64,000 nucleotides of DNA, taken from contig NZ_CP031393.1 of assembly GCF_017161265.1 (NCBI RefSeq), positions 2,108,001-2,172,000 of the forward strand. The letters run 5' to 3'. Shown piece by piece: positions 42,496 through 51,330 of this stretch. The stretch comes from Treponema medium. Its GTDB lineage: Bacteria > Spirochaetota > Spirochaetia > Treponematales > Treponemataceae. Both the position numbers and the translations under genes were made by a program. The notes beneath the pieces were generated by a model. It worked only from the letters and a program-made list of their open reading frames with translations. It did not search any database and had not been told where the DNA came from. Position 1 is the stretch's first letter. The number at the start of each line of letters is the position of its first letter.

Positions 42496-43766
42496 TGCCC
42501 ATGCAAACGAAAACCGATGAAGTTATCATATCGCCGCAAAGCGCCGTAATAAGCAGGCAAATTACTGATCCAAGCAGTGATAAAAAAGCCGCCGTAACAT
42601 TGTTGGCAGGTGTTTTGCAGCCGGAAAGAGAACCATATCCCGTGTTTTCACCTGAGGCAATGGAGTTCCTTGCTGCGGTATCGGCTGAAATCGGCGCATC
42701 GGAACTGCATTCCATACCGGAGATTGCTGCATTCGGCTTCTGGTGCCGCAGGGCGCATCTTGAAGCCTTGGCTAAACGCCATGCTTCGCCTTTTCCGCGT
42801 CTCGGTCGGGGGCTGGCATTCCACATTGCGCCTTCAAACGTACCGACGATGTTTGCCTATTCATATACAATCGGGCTGCTTGCAGGGAACGCAAACATCG
42901 TACGGCTGTCGGAACGGGGCGGCGAAATCGCTACAATGCTCTGCGCCTGCATCGGCCGAGTGCTGGATCGCCCTGAGTTTGAACCAATAAAACGGCGGAC
43001 ATCGTTTATCAGCTATGGCAGGGATGACGCTGTAACCGCTGCGTATATGGCAGAGTGCGATGCGCGGGTAGTGTGGGGCGGGGACGAAACAATACGCCGC
43101 ATACGTGCACTGCCGCTTCCGCCTCATGCAGTTGAACTGGTATTCCCCGACCGCTGGTCGTTTGCGCTGTTCAGTCAAGCGGCGTTTTCCCAAGCGGATG
43201 AAGAAACGCTCGCCGCATGGGTGCACCGGTTTTACAACGATACGTATTTGATGGATCAAAATGCCTGTTCCGCCCCGCACCTTGTCGTGTGGGAAAACGA
43301 TGGCGGTAACCCCGAAGTCCGCTTCCGCTGGTGGGAAAAAGTTGCGGCGGAGGCTCAAGCGGCGTACCGGTTCGGCGCTTATCAAGCGGCGCGGAAATAC
43401 GAGCAGTTGTGCCTTTCTGCGATGACCTTGCCGGCGGATGTTTCTGTCAAACAGTATGCGGGTAACCTTTTATATGTCGCAAGTCTTACAGCGCTGCCCG
43501 CCAATGCGGTGGAGACGCTGCGCGGAACATTCGGCTTTTTCTTTGAAACCGAAATCCGCAATAAAGAGGAACTACTGCCGCTGCTTTCGTTCAAGGTGCA
43601 GACGCTCTGCGCGGAAGGCTATCGGCGGGAAGAACTTGCGCACTTTTTTGCGCAGCGACGTTCGGCAGGTATTGACCGAATCGTCGCGTTGGGGCAGGCG
43701 ATGGAGATGGACACTATTTGGGACGGTAAAGATTTAATCGCGGAATTATCGCGCCTCATCGTTTGA
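42492..43766 (+). CDS. LuxC-family acyl-CoA/acyl-thioester reductase
   Basis: 424 residues, aldehyde-dehydrogenase-like LuxC fold. AFHIAPSNVPTMFAYSYTIG is the nucleotide-binding opening, VVWGGDETIRRIR is conserved, and the Cys in YLMDQNACSAPHLVVW is the expected acyl-enzyme nucleophile. It would reduce the acyl group made by the LuxE-like partner to an aldehyde using NAD(P)H. It is the last gene of the ACP operon. Its 3' end overlaps the convergent cyclic-nucleotide-binding gene by 21 bp. Confidence 0.87.
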   Translation: MMPMQTKTDEVIISPQSAVISRQITDPSSDKKAAVTLLAGVLQPEREPYPVFSPEAMEFLAAVSAEIGASELHSIPEIAAFGFWCRRAHLEALAKRHASPFPRLGRGLAFHIAPSNVPTMFAYSYTIGLLAGNANIVRLSERGGEIATMLCACIGRVLDRPEFEPIKRRTSFISYGRDDAVTAAYMAECDARVVWGGDETIRRIRALPLPPHAVELVFPDRWSFALFSQAAFSQADEETLAAWVHRFYNDTYLMDQNACSAPHLVVWENDGGNPEVRFRWWEKVAAEAQAAYRFGAYQAARKYEQLCLSAMTLPADVSVKQYAGNLLYVASLTALPANAVETLRGTFGFFFETEIRNKEELLPLLSFKVQTLCAEGYRREELAHFFAQRRSAGIDRIVALGQAMEMDTIWDGKDLIAELSRLIV

Positions 43767-44312
43767 GCCGGAGCTGTCGTCTTGTTCAGTCTCTTGGAAC
43801 ATATCGACCATTGCGGTTAAATATTCCTGTGCAAATTCCATACTGCGTTCATCGGCAAGCTCTTCGTTTGCGCTGCGCAGCTTTTGCAAAAGACTGAAAA
43901 CGATATATGTCATCATTACTAATCCCGCCTTGGGATAAGCGTTAATATATTTTTTGAACTGACTGCGGGAAAGGATTAGTACGACGGTATCTTCGGCAGC
44001 GCGTACCGTTGCGGTACTGAGTTCATCCTCCAGAAGCGCCGATTCACCAACCGAAGCGTGATCTTTTAGCGTTGCAACGTGTACCTGCTTATTCCATTTT
44101 CCCTGCTTTATCACGTCAAGAGAGCCGCTCATTAAAATATACAAATCGGCGTTTATAGTACCTTCCGCAATCAGCACCTCACCTTCGTCAAATGCGCAAA
44201 GTTGGGAAAACTGTGCAAGTGCCTCAAGTTCTTCCTCGTCGATGCAGGATAAAAAAGATACGGCTGATAATTCATTCCGCAACAGCGGTAACGGGATTTC
44301 TACAATATTCAT
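43746..44312 (-). CDS. Cyclic-nucleotide-binding-domain protein with altered phosphate site
   Basis: 188 residues. The first 120 form a cNMP-binding beta roll: AQFSQLCAFDEGEVLIAEGT, LYILMSGSLDVI, VGESALLEDELSTATVRA. The phosphate-binding cassette normally reads GE-x-AL-x6-RAAT; here the Arg is Ser (ELSTAT), so cAMP binding in the usual way is doubtful. No helix-turn-helix follows, only a helical tail ending in an acidic, disordered stretch (EQDDSSGSNDEA). It is not a CRP-type regulator. Repeat R copy 6 begins 15 bp upstream of the start codon. Confidence 0.8.
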   Translation of the reverse strand: MNIVEIPLPLLRNELSAVSFLSCIDEEELEALAQFSQLCAFDEGEVLIAEGTINADLYILMSGSLDVIKQGKWNKQVHVATLKDHASVGESALLEDELSTATVRAAEDTVVLILSRSQFKKYINAYPKAGLVMMTYIVFSLLQKLRSANEELADERSMEFAQEYLTAMVDMFQETEQDDSSGSNDEAR

Positions 44313-44326
44313 CTTCTCTACTCCAT

Positions 44327-44890
44327 AGGGTAATTACATCAGACACTTTTGAAAATATACGGCGCATCTACTGCGTCGCACTGTCAAAAGCGTACTTCCG
44401 TGTACGCTTTTGACGGCGAGTTTCGGTCAGAGCCGAAACATCGCTTCTGTTTAAGCTAGCGGCATCCGTGCCGCTTCTGAAAATCATCAACGTATCAGAG
44501 CGGACAGGATGTCCGTGGTTCCGCGCAGCAGCGATGTTTTTGCATTGCAAAAACTCGCCATCAACAAATGTATACGGATGTACATTTGTTGATGAGGTAT
44601 CTACACCATCTATTTTCAAAAGGCTTACACTGCAGAACCGCCACGGATGGCGGTGGTTCCATGCAGCAGCGATGTTTTGTGCACGCACAAAACTCGCCTT
44701 CAACTGTTGTACATGGATGTACAACAGTTGAAGATGGTTCAAATGGTCTCACAGCCTATTTATTCTGCGATTCTTATTTATTCGTCTGGATCGATTACCC
44801 TTCTCATTTAAAATAAACTGCACAAAATTTTATTCAAAATTTTGTGCAGAAGGAAGGCAACCGCTTTAATTATTTTCGGTGCGGTTGCCC
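44327..44890. repeat. Dispersed nested-palindrome repeat R, copy 6 (largest, composite)
   Basis: Outer arms AGGGTAATTACATCAG (44327-44342) and CTGGATCGATTACCCT (44786-44801). Nested inside is the CTTTTGAAAATA/TATTTTCAAAAG pair that bounds copy 2. At least seven interior hairpins include CAAAAGCGTACTTCCGTGTA..., GAGTTTCGG...CCGAAACATCGC, AGCGGCA-TCCG-TGCCGCT, CGGACA-GGA-TGTCCG, GATGTTTTTGC-ATT-GCAAAAACTCG, a GAACCGCCA-CGGA-TGGCGG stem and a perfect TTCAACTGTTGTACAT palindrome. Flanked by the CTGCACAAAATTTT hairpin (44818-44849) and GGCAACCGC...GCGGTTGCC (44856-44889). Confidence 0.88.
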
Positions 44891-44918
44891 TGTTACCCAC
44901 CTCTTATGTACACGCCTT

Positions 44919-46112
44919 TTAGCGGTATGATTCGAAAAAGCTTTCTAGGGAAAAGCCGTTGATGACGGTGTTTTTGCCGTAGTGGTGCAGGATGTTGGCT
45001 CTGCCTTCTTCCAGCTGTTCCGACCGGATGCCGAAGTTGATGGAACTGTCGGCTTCCACGAAGGCTGCGATGTGATCTGCTGCACGGATCAGTTTACCGT
45101 CAATCCCGCAGAACTCAGGCGCCGCGTATGTTGTATTCAATTCTTCGCTTGTTACGCAGCGGATTTCTCCGTTCAATGTAATGCGGTTTTCAAATTCATT
45201 CTGAATAAAGTACAGCACCTCTTCGCGGTAAAAGTCGTCCATCAGCGGGAGCAATTCCTTTGCAACGATTTCATCTTCAATATGCTTAACCACTTCGGGC
45301 AGACGATCGGTTGCTTGCTTTACCGGAGAAATAATATCGCGGGTAACCGCTTCCGGTAAGTCGTGGAACAACGCTGCAAAAAAGTTAATCGAAAGCCGAT
45401 GCGGCGCCAGCTTGAGTGTACGGCTCATTAAGAAAACCAGTGCGGCAACAAAGTACGAATGTCCGAGTACCGTCGTTGCCGGTACCCGCGGCGTTTGATT
45501 CCAACGGGTTTGAAACCGCAGTTTTTCAATTTCGGTAATAAAATAGTATGGCTGTTGCCGCGTTGTCAAAAGCTGTACGCCCTTTAAGTCCATAAAATCA
45601 GCGATATCAGTCTCCAAGCATTTGTCGATTTCAGTCAACCGGAAGGGTTCGTTTACCATGCGGATCATATCGACTTCACGCATTGCCGAATATTTATGTG
45701 CAGCGCGCAGTACCCGAAAACTTATATCCGTAGGATCAACCGGATCAAAGAGATAGGCTGCAAATTCATCAAGAAAAAGCGGATCGGTGATAATTGTCTT
45801 GTATTTATCGAGTACCCAGCAGTTGAGCTTTTTGTATTCTTCGGGATATTCCGAGCGGATAATGCGCTGTACCGGCGACTTCATATCACAGAGTGCAATT
45901 CGGCGGAGCAGTTCAAAGAACGAATGATTAATGATGGTAAGCCAATTGACCGTCCGTCCATTCTTTTCTTCATATTTACCGATGATAAAACTGAGGAACA
46001 TTTTTTCTGCCGTCTTATCCATCTCGACAATATCAAAGGGGCGGACTAAATCATTCCACCGCTGAATGGAAAACGCTTCAAAAAGTTTACATACGATTTC
46101 TTTGTTAAACAT
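44919..46112 (-). CDS. HD-domain phosphohydrolase (YfbR-like)
   Basis: 397 residues. The HD metal site is in the middle: His in TTVLGHSYFVAALVF, then INFFAALFHDLPEAVTRDI with the His-Asp pair, and a later Asp in IDGKLIRAADHIAAFVEA. The HDLPEA.T.D pattern is close to YfbR-type 5'-nucleotidases. The 190-residue N-terminal region is unassigned. A short remnant-like frame and a 286-bp gap lie upstream. The gene ends 29 bp from repeat R copy 6. Confidence 0.8.
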   Translation of the reverse strand: MFNKEIVCKLFEAFSIQRWNDLVRPFDIVEMDKTAEKMFLSFIIGKYEEKNGRTVNWLTIINHSFFELLRRIALCDMKSPVQRIIRSEYPEEYKKLNCWVLDKYKTIITDPLFLDEFAAYLFDPVDPTDISFRVLRAAHKYSAMREVDMIRMVNEPFRLTEIDKCLETDIADFMDLKGVQLLTTRQQPYYFITEIEKLRFQTRWNQTPRVPATTVLGHSYFVAALVFLMSRTLKLAPHRLSINFFAALFHDLPEAVTRDIISPVKQATDRLPEVVKHIEDEIVAKELLPLMDDFYREEVLYFIQNEFENRITLNGEIRCVTSEELNTTYAAPEFCGIDGKLIRAADHIAAFVEADSSINFGIRSEQLEEGRANILHHYGKNTVINGFSLESFFESYR

Positions 46113-46133
46113 TTTATTTCTCTTTTGCCTGTG

Positions 46134-46241
46134 TTATACTTTCTTTCGCTTCTGTAAATCTTTTTCCATCTTCTCGGACCATATACCGATTTGCCGTTTT
46201 ACTTCTTCCGCCGCGCTTCGCTCATTCAGCAAAATATGCAT
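46134..46241 (-). pseudogene. Possible gene remnant or small ORF (35 codons)
   Basis: A frame ending 22 bp upstream of the HD gene reads HILLNERSAAEEVKRQIGIW and on to KKV. In the same frame it continues upstream without a start as FIYNAESLAARRM before a stop near 46288. The amphipathic charged composition is like real protein, but no start codon with a ribosome binding site exists for the longer form. It is either the tail of a decayed gene or a 35-residue peptide from the internal ATG. The rest of this 286-bp gap shows nothing else. Confidence 0.35.
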
Positions 46242-46398
46242 ACGCCGCGCTGCCAGGGATTCCGCATTATAAATAAAAACACATGAAATCTATGTTCTAA
46301 ACCATAGAAAAGTCTTTACACTTGAAGGTATGAAGCCTTTTTTACGATTAAAAACTTGGTTTTTTGTTACGTATAGCAGTGGTTTCACTGAATTTTAT

Positions 46399-47118
46399 CT
46401 ACAAAAGCTTATAATGCGGAATCCCTGGCCGCGCTGCCTCTAAATATTGAATGGCAAGCCTGAAATCTTCTATACTAGAAGTTGCTGTTTCGTAGCGCGC
46501 ACGGTATTGATCGGCTGCTTGCAGTAACAGCTTTTTTACCAGTTTAAGATGGAACATCGTGCTTTCATAGTCCGGTGAACGTGGATCAAAGCCTGTTTCT
46601 GCAGTATCCTTTAAATCAAGGATATTTTTAGCAACCGTTGCGTACCGTCCTTGAATTTCTACAAACGACCACTTCCATTTCGTATTATCGCTATATGCGC
46701 GGATCACAAGGTCTATCACTAGCCCTAATTTCCGAATTAAATAAAATCGTTGTTTTTGCGGTACGTGTTCGATCTTACGTACTTTCTCTTCATAGTCGGA
46801 AAAAGGGGCGTCGATAAAGTTTGAAACAATTTCTTCAAGATTGATAATAACCTTATATACCGCTTTTCGTGCTTCATTGAGTAGTGTTTCATTTTTCCGA
46901 TTTAAAAAAGAGACTGCTATTTGGTATTGGGCCAAATAGAGCGTCACCATGTATATCAGTTCATCAACGAGCATGATTTTTTTATACATGCCGCCTTCAG
47001 GATCTTTTGCGATAAGCTCTGCCATCGCTTTTTCCTGCTTGAGTATTTGATTGATTTCCTCCTGATAGTAACGGAGCTGTTCTTCGTATATGTTTGTACC
47101 TTGTTGTGGATTATCCAT
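46399..47118 (-). CDS. Conserved-looking helical protein of unknown function
   Basis: 239 residues, not recognised. It is almost wholly alpha-helical by inspection, with long amphipathic stretches (YEEQLRYYQEEINQILKQEK, VDELIYMVTLYLAQYQIAVS, IRKLGLVIDLVIRAYSD). No signal peptide, no membrane segment and no Cys/His motif. It starts 1 bp after the recN stop codon, so it is in the recN-nadK-degT-cheW transcription unit and is probably cytoplasmic. An AGGA lies upstream of the ATG within the recN end. Confidence 0.7.
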   Translation of the reverse strand: MDNPQQGTNIYEEQLRYYQEEINQILKQEKAMAELIAKDPEGGMYKKIMLVDELIYMVTLYLAQYQIAVSFLNRKNETLLNEARKAVYKVIINLEEIVSNFIDAPFSDYEEKVRKIEHVPQKQRFYLIRKLGLVIDLVIRAYSDNTKWKWSFVEIQGRYATVAKNILDLKDTAETGFDPRSPDYESTMFHLKLVKKLLLQAADQYRARYETATSSIEDFRLAIQYLEAARPGIPHYKLL

Positions 47119-47119
47119 A

Positions 47120-48811
47120 TCATATTATCCTATGCGTCTTCGATAATAACTCTTTTGCGTGAATACGTGAAGCGGCGCTCACCTCATCGCCTGCAAGCAT
47201 CCGTGCAATTTCTTCAATACGAGTTTCTCCGTTTATTGTTTTGGCAGATGTGCGGCTTGTATGTTCGGATTGTATCTTCAGTATCTTAATATGAGTATCG
47301 GCAGCAGCGGCAATAACTGCAAGGTGCGTAATACAGAGTATTTGCTTATTACCGGCCAATTCTTTCAGGTGTTCCGCAACGGTGCGGGCAACCTCACCGC
47401 CGATACCTGTATCTATTTCGTCGAATACAAGGGTATCCGCTTCGTCGGCGGCAGTCAGGACGGTTTTGAGCGCCAGCATAACTCGCGAAAGTTCGCCTCC
47501 CGACGCTATTTTGTTGAGTGGTTTGACCGGTTCTCCCGGATTAGTGCTGATTAAAAATTCCACCGAATCAAACCCGTAGAGACCGGCAGTCTGCTTGTTT
47601 CCGTTCGGTTCGGCTGCCGTAACCTGCACGGTAAATACCACCTTGGGCATGCCGAGGCGGGTGAGGGTAGTTTGAATTTTCTGTTGAAGCTCCGCTGCGG
47701 CAGCTTTCCGCTTTTGAGAAAGGGCGGTACCGGCTGCAAACAGTTTTGCTTCAAGCGCGGGGACTTCTTTTTCCAGAGCGGTTTTATCCTGCTCGCTTTC
47801 GCCGAGGGAATCCAGCTCTGATTGTGCGGCCTCCCGATAGGCGAGGACATCCTTGATGGTTGCGCCGTATTTTTTCTTGAGCTTATTGATAAGGGAAATT
47901 CGCTCCTGCACCTGTTCCAGCCGGTCGGGATCAAATACCAGTTTTGAAAGATAGGAGCTGAAAAATTCACCGATATCCTGCATTTCGTAGTAGGCATTTT
48001 CTATCCGCTCGGCATATTCCTGAACGGCGGGATCGATAGCCGCAACGCTGTCGGAGATATGCTGTAGTTTTTTGAGCTGCGGCACAATGCCCTGTTCCTG
48101 CGTACAGAGGGTTTGCAGCGTCTCGACCTGCTCGTACAGTTTTTCGTACTGGCAGAGCTTTGTTTCTTCCGCCTCAAGCGCCTCGTCTTCGTCCGGCTGT
48201 AAGCGGGCGTTGTCGATTTCTTCGATGACGAATGCGAGATAGTCTACCCGTTCGGTACGCTCTTTTTCGGAATGGCCTATCGTTTCCAGTTTTGCTTTTA
48301 TTTCGGCGAGGCGGGTATAAAGGAGGCTGAATGCCCGTACCTCATCAAGGATGCCTGCGTAGGAATCTAAAAAACGGCGGTGTTCCGCTGTTTTAAAAAG
48401 AGATTGATGGTCATGCTGACCGTGGATATCAACTAAAAAGGAGGTGAATGCTTCAAGCTCGGCGCGAGAAACTTGCGTGTCTTGAATCCAAATACCGCCG
48501 CGACCGTTTTCTTTCAGTGTGCGTCGTAACAATATCCGGTTGTTTTCCGGTTCTATGCCTCGCTCGTCAAGCCATGCGGCGGCTTCTGGATGAGTGTTTG
48601 CAAGGTAGAATGTACCGGATACCGCCGCTTCGGCAGCGCCAGTGCGAATAATATCCGCGGTAACCTTTCCTCCGAGCAAAAAGCTGAGCGCTCCGATTAA
48701 AATGGATTTACCCGCGCCGGTTTCTCCCGACAGTACATTCAAATGAGCGTTAAAATCGAGAGAAAGCTCATCGATAAGCGCAATATTTTTTACCGAAATG
48801 GTTTCGAGCAC
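47120..48811 (-). CDS. recN: DNA repair ATPase RecN
   Basis: 563 residues of the SMC-like RecN family, which gathers double-strand break ends for recombination. Walker A: SGETGAGKSILIGALSFLLG. The ABC signature is ASGGELSRVMLALK and Walker B is DTLVFDEIDTGIGGEVARTV. Between them is a coiled-coil region (about residues 155-370). GTG is the start, with GGAGG 5 nt upstream. It follows nadK by 21 bp. Confidence 0.95.
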   Translation of the reverse strand: MLETISVKNIALIDELSLDFNAHLNVLSGETGAGKSILIGALSFLLGGKVTADIIRTGAAEAAVSGTFYLANTHPEAAAWLDERGIEPENNRILLRRTLKENGRGGIWIQDTQVSRAELEAFTSFLVDIHGQHDHQSLFKTAEHRRFLDSYAGILDEVRAFSLLYTRLAEIKAKLETIGHSEKERTERVDYLAFVIEEIDNARLQPDEDEALEAEETKLCQYEKLYEQVETLQTLCTQEQGIVPQLKKLQHISDSVAAIDPAVQEYAERIENAYYEMQDIGEFFSSYLSKLVFDPDRLEQVQERISLINKLKKKYGATIKDVLAYREAAQSELDSLGESEQDKTALEKEVPALEAKLFAAGTALSQKRKAAAAELQQKIQTTLTRLGMPKVVFTVQVTAAEPNGNKQTAGLYGFDSVEFLISTNPGEPVKPLNKIASGGELSRVMLALKTVLTAADEADTLVFDEIDTGIGGEVARTVAEHLKELAGNKQILCITHLAVIAAAADTHIKILKIQSEHTSRTSAKTINGETRIEEIARMLAGDEVSAASRIHAKELLSKTHRII

Positions 48812-48832
48812 ATCAACCTCCGCGCTGCAGTG

Positions 48833-49684
48833 TTATTCCTGCAACGGACTTCCCGACCACGCTAATTTTGACCGGAGCGCCGTGTAAAATGCCTCCGGTG
48901 AACACCCGATGAGTTTTAATCGGTGGCGCGACATCTTAATCTCAATTTTGTCGCCTTCGCAGAGTGGAAACAACTCCTGTCCGTCTATAGATACAATAAC
49001 ATCTTTTTGGCGATTATGCAAAACCTCAATACGCATCGTACCGGAAGCAGGTAGCACGACCGGCCGGTTTGACAGGGAAAATGCCGAGATGGGTGTAAGA
49101 ACAAAGGCGGCAACCGTCGGATCCATAATCGGGCCGCCGGAGGCTGCCGAATATGCAGTAGAACCGGTCGGGCTCGACACGATAACGCCGTCCGCCCGAT
49201 ATACGCCGAAAGAGATGCCGTTAAACGAAAGCGCGAGGTTGATCAGCTTTGCAATGCCGCCGCCTGAAACAACAACATCGTTGAGCGCATCGAAGGAGCC
49301 GACGCATTCGCCGTTACGATACACGGCGGTGGAAAGCATCAGCCGTTCGTGGTGTTCCGCATTTCCTGCGAGGTATTCTCCAAGCGCTTGTTTCCAGTGT
49401 GCCGGTTCAACTCCGGCAATAAAGCCAAATTCACCGAGGTTAATAGGAAATACCGGTATTTTTTTAGGCGCACAGTACCGCGCTGCAAACAGCACCGTAC
49501 CGTCCCCCCCAAGGCTGACAGCAAAATCATACCGTTTCCGTATCGGCTTGGCAGGAGACAATCCGTCATATTCATAAATGTCAGTTTGAATCCCGTTTTC
49601 TTGCAAAAACTCCGGCAGCTCCTTGGATATCTCCGCTGCGTGCGGTTTGTAGGTTGTTAAGATGATAATGGCGTTCTTTTGCAT
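48833..49684 (-). CDS. nadK: NAD kinase
   Basis: 283 residues. It phosphorylates NAD to NADP. The GGDGTVLFAARY motif, the ALNDVVVSGG segment, and GVYRADGVIVSSPTGSTAYSAASGGPI give the ATP- and NAD-binding sites. It lies 9 bp after the DegT-like gene and before recN, a nadK-recN pairing seen in many bacteria. Confidence 0.94.
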   Translation of the reverse strand: MQKNAIIILTTYKPHAAEISKELPEFLQENGIQTDIYEYDGLSPAKPIRKRYDFAVSLGGDGTVLFAARYCAPKKIPVFPINLGEFGFIAGVEPAHWKQALGEYLAGNAEHHERLMLSTAVYRNGECVGSFDALNDVVVSGGGIAKLINLALSFNGISFGVYRADGVIVSSPTGSTAYSAASGGPIMDPTVAAFVLTPISAFSLSNRPVVLPASGTMRIEVLHNRQKDVIVSIDGQELFPLCEGDKIEIKMSRHRLKLIGCSPEAFYTALRSKLAWSGSPLQE

Positions 49685-49693
49685 ACGTATCCG

Positions 49694-50716
49694 TTACGGC
49701 AGTGTCCCCAATACTTTTGCAATTTTTGCCGCATTATTGATGCCAAGCCGAGGATAGAGCGGAAAGAGCACAGTTCGCAGTAAAAGCGACGCCGCATTGA
49801 TGCTTTTATTTTCTTCTTTTAAAAAGTCCGCAATGGAATTGGTAAAGGCGAGCTCTATTTCGATATCTTTACGGTTAACGTACTGTTTTACATCTTTAAA
49901 GCCGCTTTCCAGTATCACCGGAAAGGAATAAACAGGATTTTTTACCCTTTCGGAGAATACGAGCGGCTTATGCCTTGTCTGTAAAAGCGCACGGAGATAC
50001 AACTCCCGCATTTCGTCACGAAGCAGGAGATTTTTTTCCATATTTTTAAGCTGCACAAAGGCGAGGGATGCATTGATATCCGGCAAAAAATCGGTTATCG
50101 GAATAGTTTCCGCCATATTTTTTAGTACGGAGGCATTACGCCGTTCTACGGCAATCAAGATACCGCCGCCGCCGCCCGTTAAAATATCCCTCTCTTCAAG
50201 TCCCAGTATTGCAAACGAACCGAACGTTCCAACCCGTTTTTCTCCGTACAGGGCGCCGGCGCTTTGGGAAATATCTTCGATAATCGGAATTGAAAGAGCG
50301 GCAAACGCATCCATATCGGGTACATTGCCGAGTGTTTCGTGTAGTACCAGCACTCTGCCGCCTTGCTTAATCCCTTCCTCAACCGCTTCGAGCGTAACCA
50401 AGCCGGTTAACGGATCAACATCCAAAACAATCGGTGTCAATCCATTGCGCACTACTTCAGTATACTGCCACGAAGGGGCGAGCGCCGATAATAATATCCC
50501 CGCTTTTTCAGGGAGGTCGAACATCTTCAGCGCATAGACCAAGGCCATCGCCGGACTGCGTAGCGCAATAGCACCTTCGGCTCCGTAGAGTTCGCGTACC
50601 AATTTAATGAGTTTTTGATTCATCTCGCCCGGGCCGATTTTTTCTTCAACCATGCAGGTGAGTACGGCATCCATTTCCGAGCGGCGGATGGTAGAGCTAT
50701 AAACAGGTATCGACAT
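49694..50716 (-). CDS. DegT/DnrJ/EryC1-fold protein with Lys-to-Arg change at the PLP site
   Basis: 340 residues. The fold is that of sugar aminotransferases: the opening VYSSTIRRSEMDAV, GRVLVLHETLGNVPDMDA, and IPIIEDISQSAGALYGEKRVGTFGSF, which keeps the Asp and Gln that contact PLP. The next segment normally has a Lys (P-T-K-N-L-T-T-G) forming the Schiff base. Here it is EERDILTGGGGG, so the Lys position is Arg (R176). Without the Lys it cannot be a normal aminotransferase; a dehydratase (where His replaces Lys) is also not matched. It lies in an operon 1 bp downstream of cheW. Confidence 0.8.
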   Translation of the reverse strand: MSIPVYSSTIRRSEMDAVLTCMVEEKIGPGEMNQKLIKLVRELYGAEGAIALRSPAMALVYALKMFDLPEKAGILLSALAPSWQYTEVVRNGLTPIVLDVDPLTGLVTLEAVEEGIKQGGRVLVLHETLGNVPDMDAFAALSIPIIEDISQSAGALYGEKRVGTFGSFAILGLEERDILTGGGGGILIAVERRNASVLKNMAETIPITDFLPDINASLAFVQLKNMEKNLLLRDEMRELYLRALLQTRHKPLVFSERVKNPVYSFPVILESGFKDVKQYVNRKDIEIELAFTNSIADFLKEENKSINAASLLLRTVLFPLYPRLGINNAAKIAKVLGTLP

Positions 50717-50717
50717 G

Positions 50718-51191
50718 CTAGAAAGAAGTGAGTTTCTGTAATTCTTTCGGATTAAACAATCTACGGATATCCAAAAGGATGAGATACCCTGAGTCTTGGC
50801 GGATAACCCCGTTGATATATTCGGTGCCGATACCGGTAATCATCTGAGGCGGCGGCTGAACATCCTCTTGCCGTACCATAACAACACGTGCGATGCGGTC
50901 AATTACAATACCGATTTTATATTTTCCGATTTTGAGGATGATAAATCCTCCCAAATATTCATCGTCACCGTCCAAATCCGCTTTTTTGAGATGGAACCGC
51001 TTATGCAAACTGATAATCGGTATAATTTCATTTCGCAAATGGAAAAAACCTTCGACGTAATACGGTGCATTCGGAATCTGCCGAACATCTTGAATCTTTA
51101 CAATCTCTTTTACATCCATTATATCGACACCGTAAAGCTCTTCGCCGAGCTGAAAGGTAACCAGTTGAAACTGCGCGTCAGTAATCGCCAT
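50718..51191 (-). CDS. cheW: CheW-like chemotaxis coupling protein
   Basis: 157 residues forming a single CheW/SH3-like domain: FQLVTFQLGEELYGVDIMDV, VEGFFHLRNEIIPIISLHKR, GVIRQDSGYLILLDIRRLF. It would couple chemoreceptors to CheA. No other che gene lies next to it, so it is probably an extra CheW. GGAGG precedes the ATG. It is the first gene of the cheW-degT-nadK-recN unit and divergent from the patatin gene. About 140 bp separate the two starts. Confidence 0.9.
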   Translation of the reverse strand: MAITDAQFQLVTFQLGEELYGVDIMDVKEIVKIQDVRQIPNAPYYVEGFFHLRNEIIPIISLHKRFHLKKADLDGDDEYLGGFIILKIGKYKIGIVIDRIARVVMVRQEDVQPPPQMITGIGTEYINGVIRQDSGYLILLDIRRLFNPKELQKLTSF

Positions 51192-51314
51192 ATCTATCCT
51201 CCGCTAAAATTGATAACGCCGAACGTACTTCAAAGATACTATAATTTATAACTTTCTTCAAGCATGCTGTCATCTCAGGATAAACGCACTATAGGCGTAT
51301 ACTGTGTTTTTTTG

Positions 51315-51320
51315 TATACT
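51315..51320 (+). promoter_or_regulatory. -10 box of the patatin gene
   Basis: TATACT ends 10 nt before the ATG at 51331, and no Shine-Dalgarno sequence is present. A matching -35 box is not clear. A second TATACT occurs at 51298-51303. Confidence 0.45.
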
Positions 51321-51330
51321 ATCAGTTACT

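Noticed and set aside
41422-43766. Bioluminescence operon
   Set aside because: Only LuxE- and LuxC-type genes are present; no luciferase (luxAB) or regulator genes are seen.
44368-44816. Overlapping 60-120 codon frames on both strands in R copy 6
   Set aside because: By-products of inverted repeats; no codon pattern or start signals.
48909-49577. 222-codon frame opposite nadK
   Set aside because: Antisense shadow of nadK.
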